A DNA stretch of 64,000 nucleotides from Lasiodiplodia sp. COLG20 (taxonomy: Eukaryota; Ascomycota; Dothideomycetes; Botryosphaeriales; Botryosphaeriaceae): positions 920,501 through 984,500 of the forward strand of contig VNWV01000009.1 of assembly GCA_009801085.1 (NCBI GenBank), read 5' to 3'. This document shows positions 34,704 through 47,719 of this stretch, one piece after another; position 1 is the stretch's first letter, and each line of letters begins with the position of its first letter. The notes under the pieces were generated by a model. The model had not been told where the DNA came from, did not search any database, and was given only the letters and a program-made list of their open reading frames with translations. A program made the position numbers and the translations under genes.

Positions 34704-36163
34704 ATGACGGCCGACGACCAGCACTTCCTCGACGTGGTAGGATGGCACCCCGCCCGACACTCAGACTCGGCCGCTGACCCTGCTGTCGCAGCTCGCCGGC
34801 ATTTCGAGCGACATTCGCAAATTCACCGGCGAGGTCGCTGATGCCACAGACCGTCACTTTGAATCCGTAGCTTCTACCATCCGAGAGACGTTAGCCACCA
34901 CCACATGGCTTCCCGCATCCGCCCGTCCGTCCCCGCCGTCTCGAGTAATTCAGAAAACGCCTGCGGGCTTCCTTCAGCGCGTGCAGGACTGGATTTCGCG
35001 TAACCGTGCCATCACCGCTGCCGTAATTGCTTTTGTAGGCACGGGCGCCATCGTGATGTATCAACAGAAGAAATCGTATACGAGAAAGCGCAGGGCGAGA
35101 CGTGCCAGCAACGGCGCACGGAGAGAAGTCATCGTCATAGCCGGGCCGCCGAACTCGCCGATTACGAAGTCGCTCGCGCTGGATCTCGAGCGCCGTGGCT
35201 TCATTGTATACGTGGTGGTGAACTCACCGGAAGAGGAGCAGATCGTGCGCGACGAGTCGAGAGTGGATATTCGACCTCTCCTATTGGACATCGTTGACGT
35301 AAGACTACCCCCTTCCCAAGAATGCGTGCAGGATATTAACCAGCGCGACGCAGCCACTCAACGCTCAGTACACTATTGAACGCTTCAACAACACGCTGCT
35401 GAGCCCTCACCATGCATTCCCAGGGGCTTCAGCGCATAATCTTAACTTTGCAGGTTTGGTGCTGGTACCGGACCTCATCTACCCCTCAGGGCCTGTGGAG
35501 ACAATTTCTCCGGAATATTGGTCGGACGCCCTGAACGCCAAGGTGCTCAATACCGTCGCGACGACCCAAGCGTTCCTGCCAGTCGTGTGCCAGTTCAAGG
35601 CGCGGATGCTGCTGCTGACGCCGAATGTGGTGTCCTCGCTGCGGCCGCCGTTCCACGGGGTGGAGAGCACCGTGGTGGGCGCGCTGGAGGGATTCGCGGC
35701 ATCCCTGAGCGGTGAGCTGAGCACGATCGGTATCGACCTGTGTCACATAAAGCTCGGGACATTCGACTGCAGCAGTGTCGGCAACAAGCAGTACCTGCAG
35801 AGCATCCGCGACCGACAGACAGACGCATGGCCGGCGGGAGCGCGGGCGCTGTACGCGGACAACTACGTGACACAGAGCCGGATTGCGTGCAGCAGAGGGC
35901 TGTTCTCAGAGAACGGCAGCACGGCTAAGGGCAGCCACTTGCGCGAGCTGCACAATGCGGTCTTCGACGCACTGACCCGCAAGCGGCCGCAGAAGGTGTG
36001 GAGGGTTGGTAGGGGCAGCGTGGCGTACGATATAGTTGGCAGCTGGGTGCCGGGCGGGCTGGTCAGGTGGATGCTTGGGATCCGACCAGGGGGACAGGCG
36101 GCGGCAGAGCCACAGCTAATGGACAGCGTGCAGGCGTGGGAGAAAGTTGAGGCCTCGGGCTAG
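34704..36163 (+). CDS. DUF1776 family, SDR-like protein (Tda5-related)
   Basis: Three exons, 34704-34736, 34792-35298 and 35354-36163, encode 449 residues. The first exon codes only 11 residues (MTADDQHFLDV); all three junctions are phase 0. A hydrophobic segment after NRAITAAVIAFVGTGAIVM (about 80-105) predicts a membrane anchor, followed by a basic patch. Then comes a Rossmann-like core: VIVIAGPPNSPITKSLALDL, the strand LLLDIVD, and the SDR-like LNFAGLVLVPDLIYPSGP and YWSDALNAKVLNTV. The classical SDR YxxxK triad is not evident, as usual in DUF1776. Yeast YLR426W/Tda5 is the nearest named relative, with unknown role. Likely membrane-tethered, perhaps ER or mitochondria (inference). Confidence 0.85.
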
Positions 36164-37140
36164 GTGCGCTGGAAACGCCTTTAATCTCGGCTCGTTGACG
36201 CTTCTCGGCGGGTGCTGTAAAACGTGTGTCACGGCGGCGGGCGCGGCGGTGCGGTCGCGGGCAGCGGGCCTGCTGGTTGCTGGCCCGCCGCCCTCGTGCT
36301 GCCATCGCGCCCTCGCCCCGCAAGGTGCTGGTGCAGGTGTTGACGCGGGAAGGAATGTGCGACCGGCCGTTGGTCGATGCCGGTTGCAGGCTAGCGTGGT
36401 GTTATATCGGGCAGACCAATTTGGCAGGGGCGCCAGGCACTCGCACGGCAGGTGCGCGCCTGCAGGGACCAGCGACTCTGTCTTCGCCGATCACCGCGCG
36501 CCTTTGCTCCGCCAAACCATCTCCGTGTTGTGTGCTCTGCCAGCGCTCGTCCACTCGCTTCATGCGCTGAGTCGTGAGCAGCCGCGCCCCCGTCCAGCAG
36601 GGAGTCGCACGTCCCCGAAACGGCCGACGCAGCAACGGCCTGCGCTCCCGCCGCGCCCTCGCCGTGCCAAGCCCCTCCTATTGCAACTCGTATTTCCATC
36701 GTCGCCCTCCACACCTTCTCCCACCCGTACTCCGGCTGCTGTTGAGCGATCGCCATCCGGATGGCTTAGACGCGCGTGTCTCACCACACCATTGCCTCCC
36801 ACCCTCTGTCGTTCCTTGCAATCGGTGTGAGCTTGATGTGTTGCGCCATCTCCAACACAACGCATCCCTGAAACCCCAAGACGAAGCTCGACCCGCGCAG
36901 TCCCATCGCCACCGGCTGCTCAGCCTCTTTTCACGAGACACCTATGCTCAACGCGCCTTCGTACCTCACGGTTCCGGAGCCCGCGCCTACGTAACGACTA
37001 GCGTCGCTGCGAGCTCCCCGCGCCCACGTCTTGCATAAGTCGCATGCTTGTCCTCACCACTACTGCCGCCGACGCCTTCTCGCCGCGCTGAGCCGCAATC
37101 CGACTCTCCCTCGCAGCACCCGCTTTTCCGCTGCGTCGCA
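36164..37140. other. Intergenic region upstream of the Nif1/Dsf2-like gene
   Basis: The 980 nt include GC-rich DNA and, toward the right, C-rich leader-like sequence before the ATG at 37141. Frames such as 36147-36830 have no domain and overlap many others, so none is called. Confidence 0.4.
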
Positions 37141-39397
37141 ATGCCTTCCGACCGCCCGAATGACTTGGACCTCCGCCCCGGTTCGCAGGAGTCGAACCGG
37201 TCGCGCCAAATGCAATTCCTAGGTGACCTGCCGTCGCCGCGCACCGGCGAAGTGCCGCCTGCGCTGTCGCCGCTCGATGCTTTTGCAATGCAATCGCGCC
37301 TCTTGGCCAAGAGATTTGAGGAGGAGAAAAATGGCCGCCGCATCAGCAGACTGCCGCCTCTGACCATCCAGAATGAATTTGGCAAGCAGCGACAGCAGGG
37401 CTACTTCCGCTCGCGATCCGCCGAGCGCGACGCATCCGACAGACGCTCGCCCGAGGATGAGCACGCCACGCCGCAAAGCGCAAAGGAGATCACCCCCGTC
37501 AACCGACCCATGTCGCAACACCCGACCATCTCAGACGACTTCGGGGGTCCCATCTCGCAATATGACCCCAAGCTCTCGCCGCTAGGCGAGGAAGAGCGCA
37601 CTCCGGCCCTCGCCCAAGAGCCCGGAGACTACTTTACAATCCCCCGCGCTGCATCACCAGAGCCTATCGAGCCTCCTGTTGCGACTCGGGTTGAAGAGGC
37701 TACTCCCAATACACCAGGAACCAGGAATGGCCCCGCGAGTTATCCCCGCCCGCGCCCACAGCGGACCCCTACTTTGGAATCGACTACCTCCACACGGTCA
37801 GAGGGCAGAGGCTTGATGCCTCCCAGGTCACCTGGCCCTGCTCGCTCGCCGCGGTTGGTATCGCCGACCATCCGTTCGGTGAAGAACGACAGTGCAGATG
37901 AAGTTGAGAATATGTCGTTGGGTGGATCTTTCGATTCCCTGCCTCCTAGGCAGCTATCTTCGAACACGAGCTATTCTAGGTCTCACTCTCCCGCTTCTCC
38001 TTACCCACCGTCTATTCCTCGGTCACCTTCCGTGTCTTCGGAATGTTCCTACAGCAGCCAAAGACTCCCTAAGCCATCCTTCAACTTCTCGAGGCCCAGG
38101 CCATCCCTTGACGCACGCCCCTCAACATCTGATCTGCGGCCATCTCTGGATCACAGGCCTTCGTTTGAAAGAGCGAGGACTCCCTCAAGACAGGCCTCTG
38201 GAGATGGCTCTCAACGTGCCCCGTCCCGCCAGGAATACGAAGGCCATCAACTCCCATCATACGCACATGAGCAGGTCCACACTCCTATCAGCATGGCAAG
38301 TGACGATTACATGAGTGCAAACGCCGACGGCCCCGCTCCTTCGTACATTTATGCCAAGTACGCGTTGCCGCGTGGACGGACTTTGGACAGGGAGTCTCTT
38401 TGTGCACAGGATTTCATGAACCAGCAGATCAGATGGGAGGATGGCGCACCGCCAGCCGCTGCCAACGGAGAGCGGCCTCCCTCTCCACCGTCTCCCCCGA
38501 AAACAGCGAGTTCGGAGAGGTACTATGACAGGACGAAGTCTTTCGACATCCCTCGCCCTTCATCGCCCTCTGCTGTCTCCAGCAACAGCACGCTCAAGCC
38601 TCATCACTCGCGCCCTTCATCATCGGGAGCAGCTACGAGCGTCACTGCCGGCTCTCGCATCGCCGATATGACTCCGCAAATGCATTTGGAGAAAGGCATC
38701 GAGTTCCATGAGAAAGGAGAGGTGCAGAAAGCAACTTACCACTGGCGTCTGGCTGCGAAGGCTGAAATCCCGACTGCCATGCTGCTCTACGCTCTTGCTT
38801 GCCGTCATGGCTGGGGCATGCGTCCCAATCCGTCCGAGGGTGTGAAGTGGTTGCGCAAGGCTGTCGATGCTGCACAATTAGAAGTGGCGGATGATGAGGA
38901 CCTGGCAACCAAGGGCAAGCCTGGCCCTGACGTGATTGAGAGGAGGACTCACAAGGCACAATTCGCTGTCAGCGTGTATGAATTGGGCGTCAGTTACATG
39001 AATGGTTGGGGTATTCAGCAGGATAAGGGTCTCGCACTTCGCTGCTTTGAGATTGCAGGCAACTGGGGCGATGGTGATGCTCTAGCCGAAGCCGGCTTCT
39101 GCTACCACGAGGGTATTGGCTGCAAGAAGGATTTGAAGAAGTCAGCCAAATTCTATCGAATGGCCGAAGCCAAGGGCGTGAGCGTAGCAGGCAACAGCTG
39201 GTAAGTTCAAAAGATAGCTTCATGTGCTAATGAGAAGGTACTAACTCGCGAGTTGCAGGATCCACAAGGACAAATACAAAGATGACGAAGCAGAAGACGA
39301 TGGCAGAGGTCGCTCAACCAGGAAAGAAGCCGACAAGAAGGCGCGTGACAAGTCGCGCACGCGTGCGCTCTTCAGCCGCAAGAAATCTATCGCGTAA
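37141..39397 (+). CDS. SEL1-repeat protein similar to Nif1/Dsf2
   Basis: Two exons, 37141-39200 and 39259-39397, encode 732 residues. The ATG at 37141 (MPSDRPNDLDLRPGSQE) is used; the frame is open upstream but only through a TTG codon. The first two thirds are disordered, Ser/Pro/Arg-rich, with many SP and RSxS sites, probably phosphorylated. The conserved block ALSPLDAFAMQSRLLAKRFEEE lies at about 41-62. From about residue 510 come three to four SEL1 repeats (GIEFHEKGEVQKATYHW, LACRHGWGM, YELGVSYMNGWG, AGFCYHEGIGCKKD), which form a helical scaffold. The final exon adds a Lys/Arg-rich tail ending in RTRALFSRKKSIA. The fission-yeast relative Nif1 inhibits the Nim1 kinase and yeast Dsf2 localises to the bud neck, so a cell-cycle or polarity role is inferred. 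Confidence 0.85.
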
Positions 39398-40600
39398 AGA
39401 GCCACGCGTTTCTCCTCTTTGGTTGACATTTGACGCTCGGGCCTTCATCTCTTCGATTCCATACATTTGCTTTCGAATCATCAAATAACTACCCCTTGGC
39501 TCAGTTCTAGCATCTTTAAAGTTGCTTGCTGTTCGCAGTGGCACGGGAATGTCTTGTGGAAACGACAACGGATCATTACTATGACCGACTCTTTCGCTAC
39601 CATCGACTTCCTACTCTCTGCGTCGATGCAGGAATGGTTTATTCCAAGATCATCCACGGCTCTCCGAAACGGGTTTCGACTCTGAATACCGTCGGAACCG
39701 CGACCGCCGCCCTGTCTGCGTCTTGTCACGCTCAGGGTCGGTGAAGCAATTTCGCTTCTTATGCAATGGTAGACCGGAACCATCCTGCATCACATGCATA
39801 TCCTGCACTCCTCTGTTTTGCCTCCTTTTCCTTATTTCCTTCTCGGGTCTTCCCGTCTCTGCTTTTCTGGATCTGTTCTTTTGGCTTTGCTTTTCACCTG
39901 TGGATATGGTGATGCTTCGGTTGGCTGAGGTGGTGGTCGGTTGCGGTGGAATTACATGGGCGAACTCCTTCCATCGTTTGGCATTCGTTTGATATCATTC
40001 TCTCTATCTCTGGTTCTGCTCTTTTCGAGTCATCTGTTTTGTTTTTCTTTTCAACCTGATTCCGAATCACGACGAGACTGGACCTCCTTACTTTCATCTT
40101 CATCTTCAGTACCCAAAAAACTTACTCTCAGGGGAGCAAAGCGTACGTACAGGACGCCGGGCGACTTGTAATGTTTTATCTTATTTTTGATCTCCTGGAG
40201 AAAGGGCGCAAGCCTGGCATAGGCAAACAGGCGCCGGAGAAATTATGGAGTAGAGCGTACTCCTATTTTCCTTTCTTGTTCTTTTTTTTTCTCTCTTTTT
40301 TCCTGGTGGTGAACAATGGACAAAGTGTGTTGATGTGTGGAGAGGTATGCCTCTTTTAAGGTTATTCTCTTTTGTTGGTAGAATGACGACGCTCTACACG
40401 TCAAAAAAGCACGTTTTGATCACCCATTCCTGCATCCACTACGTCTGACTCTGCTGCTGTTGATCGATCCTTGCGCCCGCACCAAACTTTGCTACCCGGG
40501 AGGGCCATCGTGCTCTATATTCATGAAGAAGGTATGTTGGATCATTCAAATGTAAGAGACATCAGTAGCATTGAATCAGTCGGATCTGTCAACTTAAGCT
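39398..40600. other. 3' flank of the Nif1/Dsf2-like gene, no gene
   Basis: T-rich and pyrimidine-rich stretches such as 40261-40300 suggest an untranslated tail followed by noncoding DNA. Short frames here have low-complexity, non-protein-like composition. No gene is supported. Confidence 0.4.
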
Positions 40601-42700
40601 TCGTCTTTGTTGAGCATCACAGTAAAAATTAGAGATTCGTGATCTTCTCTCTGGAGGAAATTTCTAGAAAGTATCATTTAATCTACTAGCCGCAGAAAGT
40701 CTTTAAGGTTAATTACTTCAGTGAAGGGGTCGACCAATAGGAGTCTCTTCAGATTAGTAATAGATTTAACCAGCCGCTTACCACTAACTGGTGAAGATTA
40801 ACATGGTCTTATAGCAAGACCTGCATTCAGCTTTCTATTCCTATAGAAATACTCTTCACAGTCATTCTATAAGCAAGTAATTATAAATATCTAACAATTT
40901 TGTTTGCACTGTACATGAGCAAAGTATCTCTTAGTAGCGGTACGATAATTCAAAAAGTAGTAGAGAAAGAAAAAAGGAAGGGAGATAAACATACTATTGA
41001 CGTGTCTCACTTTAACGGTTTCGGAACTTCACTATTTATTCATCAACAATAAGAGCATAGAGTTAAGATCGTCACCTGAGAGTAAATCTTTTAAGAATCC
41101 CTCCGCCTTCTAAATCTTTCCTATCCTTATCTTCTTAAAGTTTATATACTCGTGACTCACTAATAGTTTGACTATCTTTGAATAGACTCTCTTACTCACT
41201 CTTGCCCCGAGAGAATTCTGTGCAACCCTGCGCATGCTGACTAGCAGAAACTGTGCCGCTTTAGGATCTATTCCGTGATGCTGAGAATCAACAACGCCAA
41301 AGGTGTTGTTATATGGAGTCGAGCATTGGTGCACACTCTATTTGGAGAACTTCAACATTCCAATCTCTTTGTACCAGATTAGTTGAATGTAAACATATCC
41401 GCACGGAATTAGAGGAAATTATGGATAAAAATTGCCACGGACATGATATATTAGCTGACTACACTAGAAGGAACCCTTAATTGGATTCATTTCAGGACCC
41501 CTTTTGCTCTTAAGAGGACTCACATTACGGCGTGGAGTAGTAGATAACGCTTGGACCCGTACACAAATTGGTCCAGCTCGTCGAGAAATTGAGCCGTCTG
41601 GACGGTATCACCACCGCATATGTCTACACCATGAGTGTGCGGAGACCCGTCAGCGGCTGGGAGCATCTTTGTGGCATCATTTTCGAGAGAATAGTCGTGC
41701 TTCTATGACTTTATAAGCCCGAGAATTCGTTAACAAGTGAGATATGCCCATTGAAATCATTTCCAAGATTTTTTTGAGCCGTTTTTAACCGATGACCATG
41801 AAGTCCCGTGCTGTCTGATAGGACGAGTTCGCTTTGAATTTGGTAAAACCATCATTTTAGGAGGGCCTTATAACTTTGAAGTCACAGCACCACCCAGTGT
41901 ATCGTCACCTCCAGAGCAGCTCGAACACCTTTGTTATTTTTTAAAAGTATAACATTGCGTAAACCGCAATTTCTATCTTCTATGGGCTTTTTCTCAGAAG
42001 AGAAGCCTACGATTTAAAGCTGGGCATGCTTACCTTCCATTCAGGCAGTAAGGATTTTGACGGATCTCTAGTGGAGGCTTTACGGAGTTGTGACTATGAT
42101 CTACTCGAATAGTCTATCTATACCCTTGGGATGGTCGTTGAAATTTAATAACAGCAAATAAACTACAAAATGGATTCAAACGAAATCCTTCTAGCTTGTT
42201 TACGATCTACTCGATAACATTGCAAGTTTGATTGCTACCACCTTAAAGCATCAAGTCTTGAATATATCCACATTGTCCCGGTTTGTCCGCAACAAACCAG
42301 CAGATACCATCTTCTATAAAAATTAAGTACGTGGGCCGCTCGTATATAGACTAAGCTTGGACTTGGAACACGTTGATAAACTGGCGGGGATTTCGCAATA
42401 TAGTTATGTCTACAGTCATTTTCGACTAGAAGATGGAGACGGATCATTCCAATATCCCACCTCAGTGTTGGGAGGTGGATTGCAAATATCTCGAGTTGTG
42501 AGAGCCTTTAAGACTGGAAATCGGCATTTTTGCGCCCCCAAATCCACTGATAGGTGTGGCAAGTTCTGTGTGAGCGTTGGTAGAAGATTTAATACAATAT
42601 CGAATACGGGAGACTCTGCTGTGATGTTTGTCATAGAAAAATACCCTGGGCGGATGGTAGCGGCTGGTTACAACTGATAGAGCCAATAGAGTTAGATAGA
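40600..42700. other. AT-rich block, possible RIP-affected repeat relic
   Basis: Over about 2.1 kb the hand-counted GC content drops to roughly 30-45% per 60 nt (about 40% overall), against well over 50% in the flanks. Every reading frame is broken by frequent stops, and no gene is supported. In filamentous ascomycetes such blocks are often old transposons mutated by repeat-induced point mutation. I could not identify a transposase, reverse transcriptase or terminal repeat, so the type of relic is unknown. Confidence 0.5.
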
Positions 42701-45700
42701 CGCATACGGGTAACGGCAACTCGAGTTGCCGCTAGCGCTGAGTGTCCGTACCTGCGAATGACCCTTGCTCCCAGCGTCGCCTGCACCTACCAGGCAAACC
42801 TTACTTTTACACGTGCGAAATTGCTGATGGTATTTTGATTTCCCTCAATCCAGAAGAAATTCAGTGCGGTGATTCATCCCCTGTCATCACTTGAAGCATT
42901 TGGAGTGTTGGGTGTTTCGTCTTCAAGGGCCTACTTGTGAGGTGTATATGCATTCTGACCGATCCAGTCCACTCGAGATCTTTGGCCTCTTGGCTTTCAC
43001 TCCAGGCATACGGGGCCAAAGCCCATTTACTCCAGACGTCTTGAACTCAGCATATCCCTCTCACGATACTCCGCATCATTCGCACCTCACTACCACTTGC
43101 TACTCGCTGAACATCTTCACCGGTACCCATGATGCTGCGAGCCACAAGCATGTACCTGTGGGTTTCTGGTTTGCATCGAATCTCAGCTCATAGCGAACAC
43201 GATAGATCTGACCATCGTCTGCTCCAAGGCATGGGCAGATATATAACGTCACACTGATTATCATGGAAAGCCAGATTCAGATTGGCTTTTTTCTTGAGAC
43301 AGAATTCGCCTTGAGTATGTAATTATTGCTTTGTATTTTCTCGTGTTCAACGAGTAAGTACTGTATATGCAAACATCGGCGTTGCCGCAGTGCCCAGAAC
43401 CCATTTGATTTCCATAAATAGCGTGGCGTCTTGGATGCCCGCTTTCCCCTCAACCACATCTCTCAACGTGCATCCATCCTCACCCCACCGGGGGCACCGA
43501 AATGCTCATCGGGCTCGCCGACTCCGAAATCCCCACAATCGTTGCCACCACCACAGCATGGACGTCGCGCCTTACGCGCGGACCACGCACTGCGCCACAA
43601 GCGCGGTCTTGCACCGCCGCATCTATGGCGGTTCGGAAGAGGAGACCGACACACCACCAAGAGAAGAAAGGCTCAAAGGTGATCTAGCCGTTGACGATAC
43701 AATAGTGCTGCCCTGACTCAAGAAGAAAAAGTCTCGCACACGCCCTTGCGAGGCCGGCCCCCTTTTCTCGTTTCACGGACTTGGCCGGCACGTGTCTTTC
43801 TTTTGAGTTTCGCCCGCGTGGGTCAGATGGTCGGCTATTGCTGAGTCGTGTGCGCGGGTCTTTGCAACGGGGAAGAAAGAAGAGATGGATCATTCGTTGA
43901 TGGTGTGGATAGGGCGTGGTACTTTCGAATATGAAAGCTTACGTAGCGAAGCTCCGACTATCGGGATCGGCGCCGATAGGCTCGCCGGCTGCTTTCGGTT
44001 GCCGTTGCGCAGCACATGACATGTTGGGAGAAATTTGCGTAGAGTCTGCTTGGTGCTTGTTTCCGATTTGATTGGTAGATGCAGCAGCGATTCCGAGGGC
44101 CATGGCTATCCTTCTGTCCGGACGTAAATCGTCAATAGCAGGTCATCCTTGGACTGTTGCATGCCCATCCAAATATCGCCGCAATCCTTGATAGGCTGCA
44201 ATCATCATTGATGCGAGTCAAGCCGGGCCCGCCAATATGTTACGATCAACGATTTGCGCCTGCATAAGAGATATCGGTAGAAGGTTGACGCGTGGAGTGA
44301 TTGTCGGGGTCTGGAGAAAAAAAGCAAAGAAGTGAACCAATAGCTCACGAAAACGACGATGCGTATACGAAGCCAAGCAAATAGTCAAGCAGTGCCGATC
44401 CGCATGCCGAAACCGGTAACTGGTTGAAAATATCGCTGAGCTTTTGGTGTTGGCATTTGCACGAAATGATCAAACGCTGCTCGTGCTTTTTCGCGAGTTG
44501 CTTGCCTGGAGTGCTGGTCAAGAAGCATTGCCGCCAGTGGGCAGCGTTAGGGTTGGACGACGGGGCAGCTCCCTGTGCGGACGATCACCCGGACGCGGCG
44601 CAGCAGGGAGTGCTGCATGAAGGTGCATTGTTCAGGGTCATCTCACATATGCAAGGCCGGCTGAAAGCGGTTTCCAGAGCAGCGACGACGACGTCAAGGG
44701 CAGCGCTATCGATGACCTGAACGGCAGCTCACGAGGAAAAAGCAAGGCCTCGGTGTGGATCCCTCATGGCCCTTTGCCGTGGCTGTGGAATGCCTCAGGC
44801 TGCCCGGGGGTTGATCTCGCGTCTGGGATTTGTGGAGAAATGCGTGATTGGTTGGGCCGAGAGAGGAGGTGATGTGCTATGCGAGTTTTCTGATGGTAGA
44901 TGTGGAATTCTCAAACTTCGCAAGTCGTAAGGGAAATGTCCAGGTGAATTTAGTCATGACGGGCCAGTATCATGAGAAGGCTGCACCGTAACGGCGGTTA
45001 TGCGTATCACTGGTTCATTAGACTTGTCGGAAAGGGCTTGCGGGCCGGGTTTAAGTGACGTATATTTCCGCGGTTAAGACAGGGCTTTCTGGACCGTTGG
45101 GCGCGACTTGACTCGCAAGTATGAAAGTCAAGCTTCGGCAGCTTCGCTTTAGAAAGGCAGGCAATCCATGGCAATGGTACTGCGTAGCGCCGAATATGGG
45201 CCACGTGGATCGTCCTAGTTGATAGCGGTGGTGTTGAGGATGATCGAGTTCCCACTTCTGGCCCCCAACCGGTCACCAGTTGCTTTCGCGGCGCAGCCTT
45301 CACATGCATGGAAGCGATGAGCGGTCAAACGGCGTAGGCGGCTTGGTGGCTGCAGGGGTGCGGAAGACGACCAGGACACTTCTGGCAGCTGTCGTCGCAC
45401 AGAGAGTGGGGGGAGAGCCACAGCCGCCTTAGGTCTGATGTCTTCTCTCCGAACAGCGGCGTGCATGTGCAAGAGGTGCATCTGCTCGATTGCTTTTAGC
45501 CGATTGCTGCAGCCAAGACACAGATGGTCGGGGGAGCGCACATGCTGCAGGAACCGGCCCTTGCTGGTCCTCGGGACGACTTGCTCGCCTCTCATTCCGA
45601 TTTAGCCAGCTGCCTCAGAATGTCCTCACCAACCAGCGTCAGCGCGCACCGTGCAACGTACTTGGCGCGGAAACGGATCGATGACGAGAAACATTCGTTC

Positions 45701-47719
45701 AGGCGGACGGACCGCGCGGCGGCCTCGCGGCAGGCGAGGCAGCGAACGAGAGGCACGATTTTAGGCTTCATCGTCTCGTCGGCCGGCAAAAGTGCGGATT
45801 GACATGGAGCGGTTCCTGCGGCGTGGTACTCGGCACCTTCGGCTCATCAGTTGAATTGCACCATTGCTGCCAATGTCTCGCAGGCTGGGCAGGGTGGCAT
45901 CCCAACCTCAGTCAGATATATCAGCGCCGGAAGGTTGGGTGTGGCTGCGGGGACTAGGCGCTGGCTGCCAATTCCAGGCACGGAAGTCGTCGAAGCGAGC
46001 GGGCTGACGCAGTACCGAAATTTGCTGCGTTTCTAGAAGGCAAGCCCCTCATGGTGTTGATGCCGAGACGACCGGTCGACTGCGCCGCGTCGGCGGGCGG
46101 CGGGCAGCGCAAAGACTGCACGGTGGGACCGCGGGCCCCCGATTTAGAGTGTGGGGTTAATTTGCAGAGGGCTAGACAGCAAGGACGTGGCCGGTGGCGA
46201 TCACCGCGTCAGGCACGCCGCTCCCGGGCTGACAAGACTGCGGACGGCGGCCATGGGCAGTATAGGCAAGAGAGGAGGAGACGTTGGACGGGAGGCGGCG
46301 GCGAAGGGGGCCGGGTTTGGCGCAGTGGGAGCGCGGCCTCGGGGTCCCACAGAAGGATGAGCGGCTCGCATGATGCTACGCCCGCTTCGGGGGCGCCCGT
46401 CTCGCCGCGCGCCGAGTCGTGAGTTGTGCTCGGGACTTTTTGTCGCGTGGAACGTTGCTCTTCGAAACGTTCTATGGGCGCGCCCAGGCCGGCAAGTCGC
46501 GGATGACGCGTGAAACGCGATTTCCGGGCTGAGGCTGGCAGACGCAGGGCTCGGAATGATTGACGCAATCCTCGTGTCTGCAGCGAGGAGCAGAGCGACA
46601 AAAGCAGCGGCGCGCCGATCGGGCTTACGAATGGAGAGGGTATTGACAATACGCAGCGCGGCGGCAAGTGTGGAGAAGAGGTCAGCGAACAGGCGTGGAG
46701 ATCACTCAGGTACCCGCGACCGGGCCGCCCATTGGCGGGCCTCGCTCGCTGCCCTCGACCAAGCAGACGCCCAACACGCACGCTCGGAGAAGACCGCAGC
46801 CGCAACTGCAATCGCCCGCCGCCCCTCAGCTCGCGGCCAGGCCCCGCCGCGTACCTGTGAGGTCACAGGCTGTGGCACACGAGCCGGCATTGGCCATTCA
46901 CAGCGCCTTCTCCCCAACGTACGATCAGCCCGCCCAGGTCGACCTCCACGGCGGCATTAACGGCCAGCACCAGCCCGGCCCGGCTGAACACAAATCACAG
47001 CAGCCCACTCGCCATGACACAGTGCCGCGCCCCGCACGCTCTCTGCGTTATGCCCGTTAAAGAGGTTAGCAAAACGCTGGTCTAGCCTTTCCGAGGGCCG
47101 CCGCGATGCGCCGGCTTGTGCACGCGCCGGTGATCGCACACGAGCCAGGGCGACTGCCCGAAGGCCTACCTGGAGACGCGTGCCTGCAAATCCTGCCCGA
47201 GACACCCATGGCCGTCACCGCGCCTCGTTCACAGGGAGGATCGCCTGCTGCAGGGGTTGCCGTGCCACTGGGAGCCCGCCTTGCCCTGCTGGCTAGTCCT
47301 CCGTCTCCCCCAGAGCTGACGCCTAGCTCCGGCAGTGTCTTTACATGAAAGTAACGTTTCCCGCTTCACTCGCGCGCGCCGCCTGCTGCTCCCCTCTGTC
47401 TCTTTGTCTGTGTCCGTCTAGCGCCCTACTACCCACCAAAAACCCTATCTTCATTGCTGGCCCGAGCCCCTTCCGACCTGCGTCACACGTTTCAAACGCC
47501 ATTTTGGGACTTCGCGCCCGCCTTCTAAAAAAGTCTATCCGCACGGCCGTCTCATCACCCGCATAAGATAGTATCACATCCGCCCCCCGTCCCGCCCGGA
47601 ACTCTCTTCACGTCTGCCTCGTGTGCCATATCCGTGTCACAACCCCCAGCAAACCCTCTTTTGGTCTTTTATTATTATATCCTCTTGAACTGGATGGTTG
47701 TGCCCAAGTGAGAGCGGCA
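42700..47719. other. Gene-poor region, moderate to high GC, no supported gene
   Basis: Five kb with many short frames on both strands but none with a domain, good start context and consistent splice sites. Frames at 43390-43716 (plus), 45215-45595 (minus, some Cys pairs) and 46209-46811 (minus, 200 codons) were considered and left uncalled. GC rises from 42.7 kb on and is high near 45.8-47.3 kb. The last few hundred nt probably form the promoter of the receptor-like gene. Confidence 0.35.

Noticed and set aside
36147..36830. A 227-codon frame between DUF1776 and the Nif1/Dsf2-like gene
   Set aside because: It overlaps the stop of DUF1776, has no domain and has several equally long overlapping frames.
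37048..37140. An upstream extension of the Nif1/Dsf2-like protein
   Set aside because: The extension would begin at a TTG codon; the first true ATG at 37141 is followed by the protein's conserved-looking start.
40600..42700. An intact retrotransposon or DNA transposon in the AT-rich block
   Set aside because: No long frame, conserved catalytic motif or terminal repeat was seen, so only a relic or RIP-affected block is proposed.
45215..45789. Two neighbouring minus-strand frames with Cys pairs that looked like a zinc-binding protein
   Set aside because: The frames do not join by plausible splice sites and the Cys spacing fits no known finger.
46209..46811. A 200-codon minus-strand frame in the gene-poor stretch
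   Set aside because: No domain, overlapped by equal frames in other phases; composition Arg/Pro/Ser-rich as expected by chance in GC-rich DNA.
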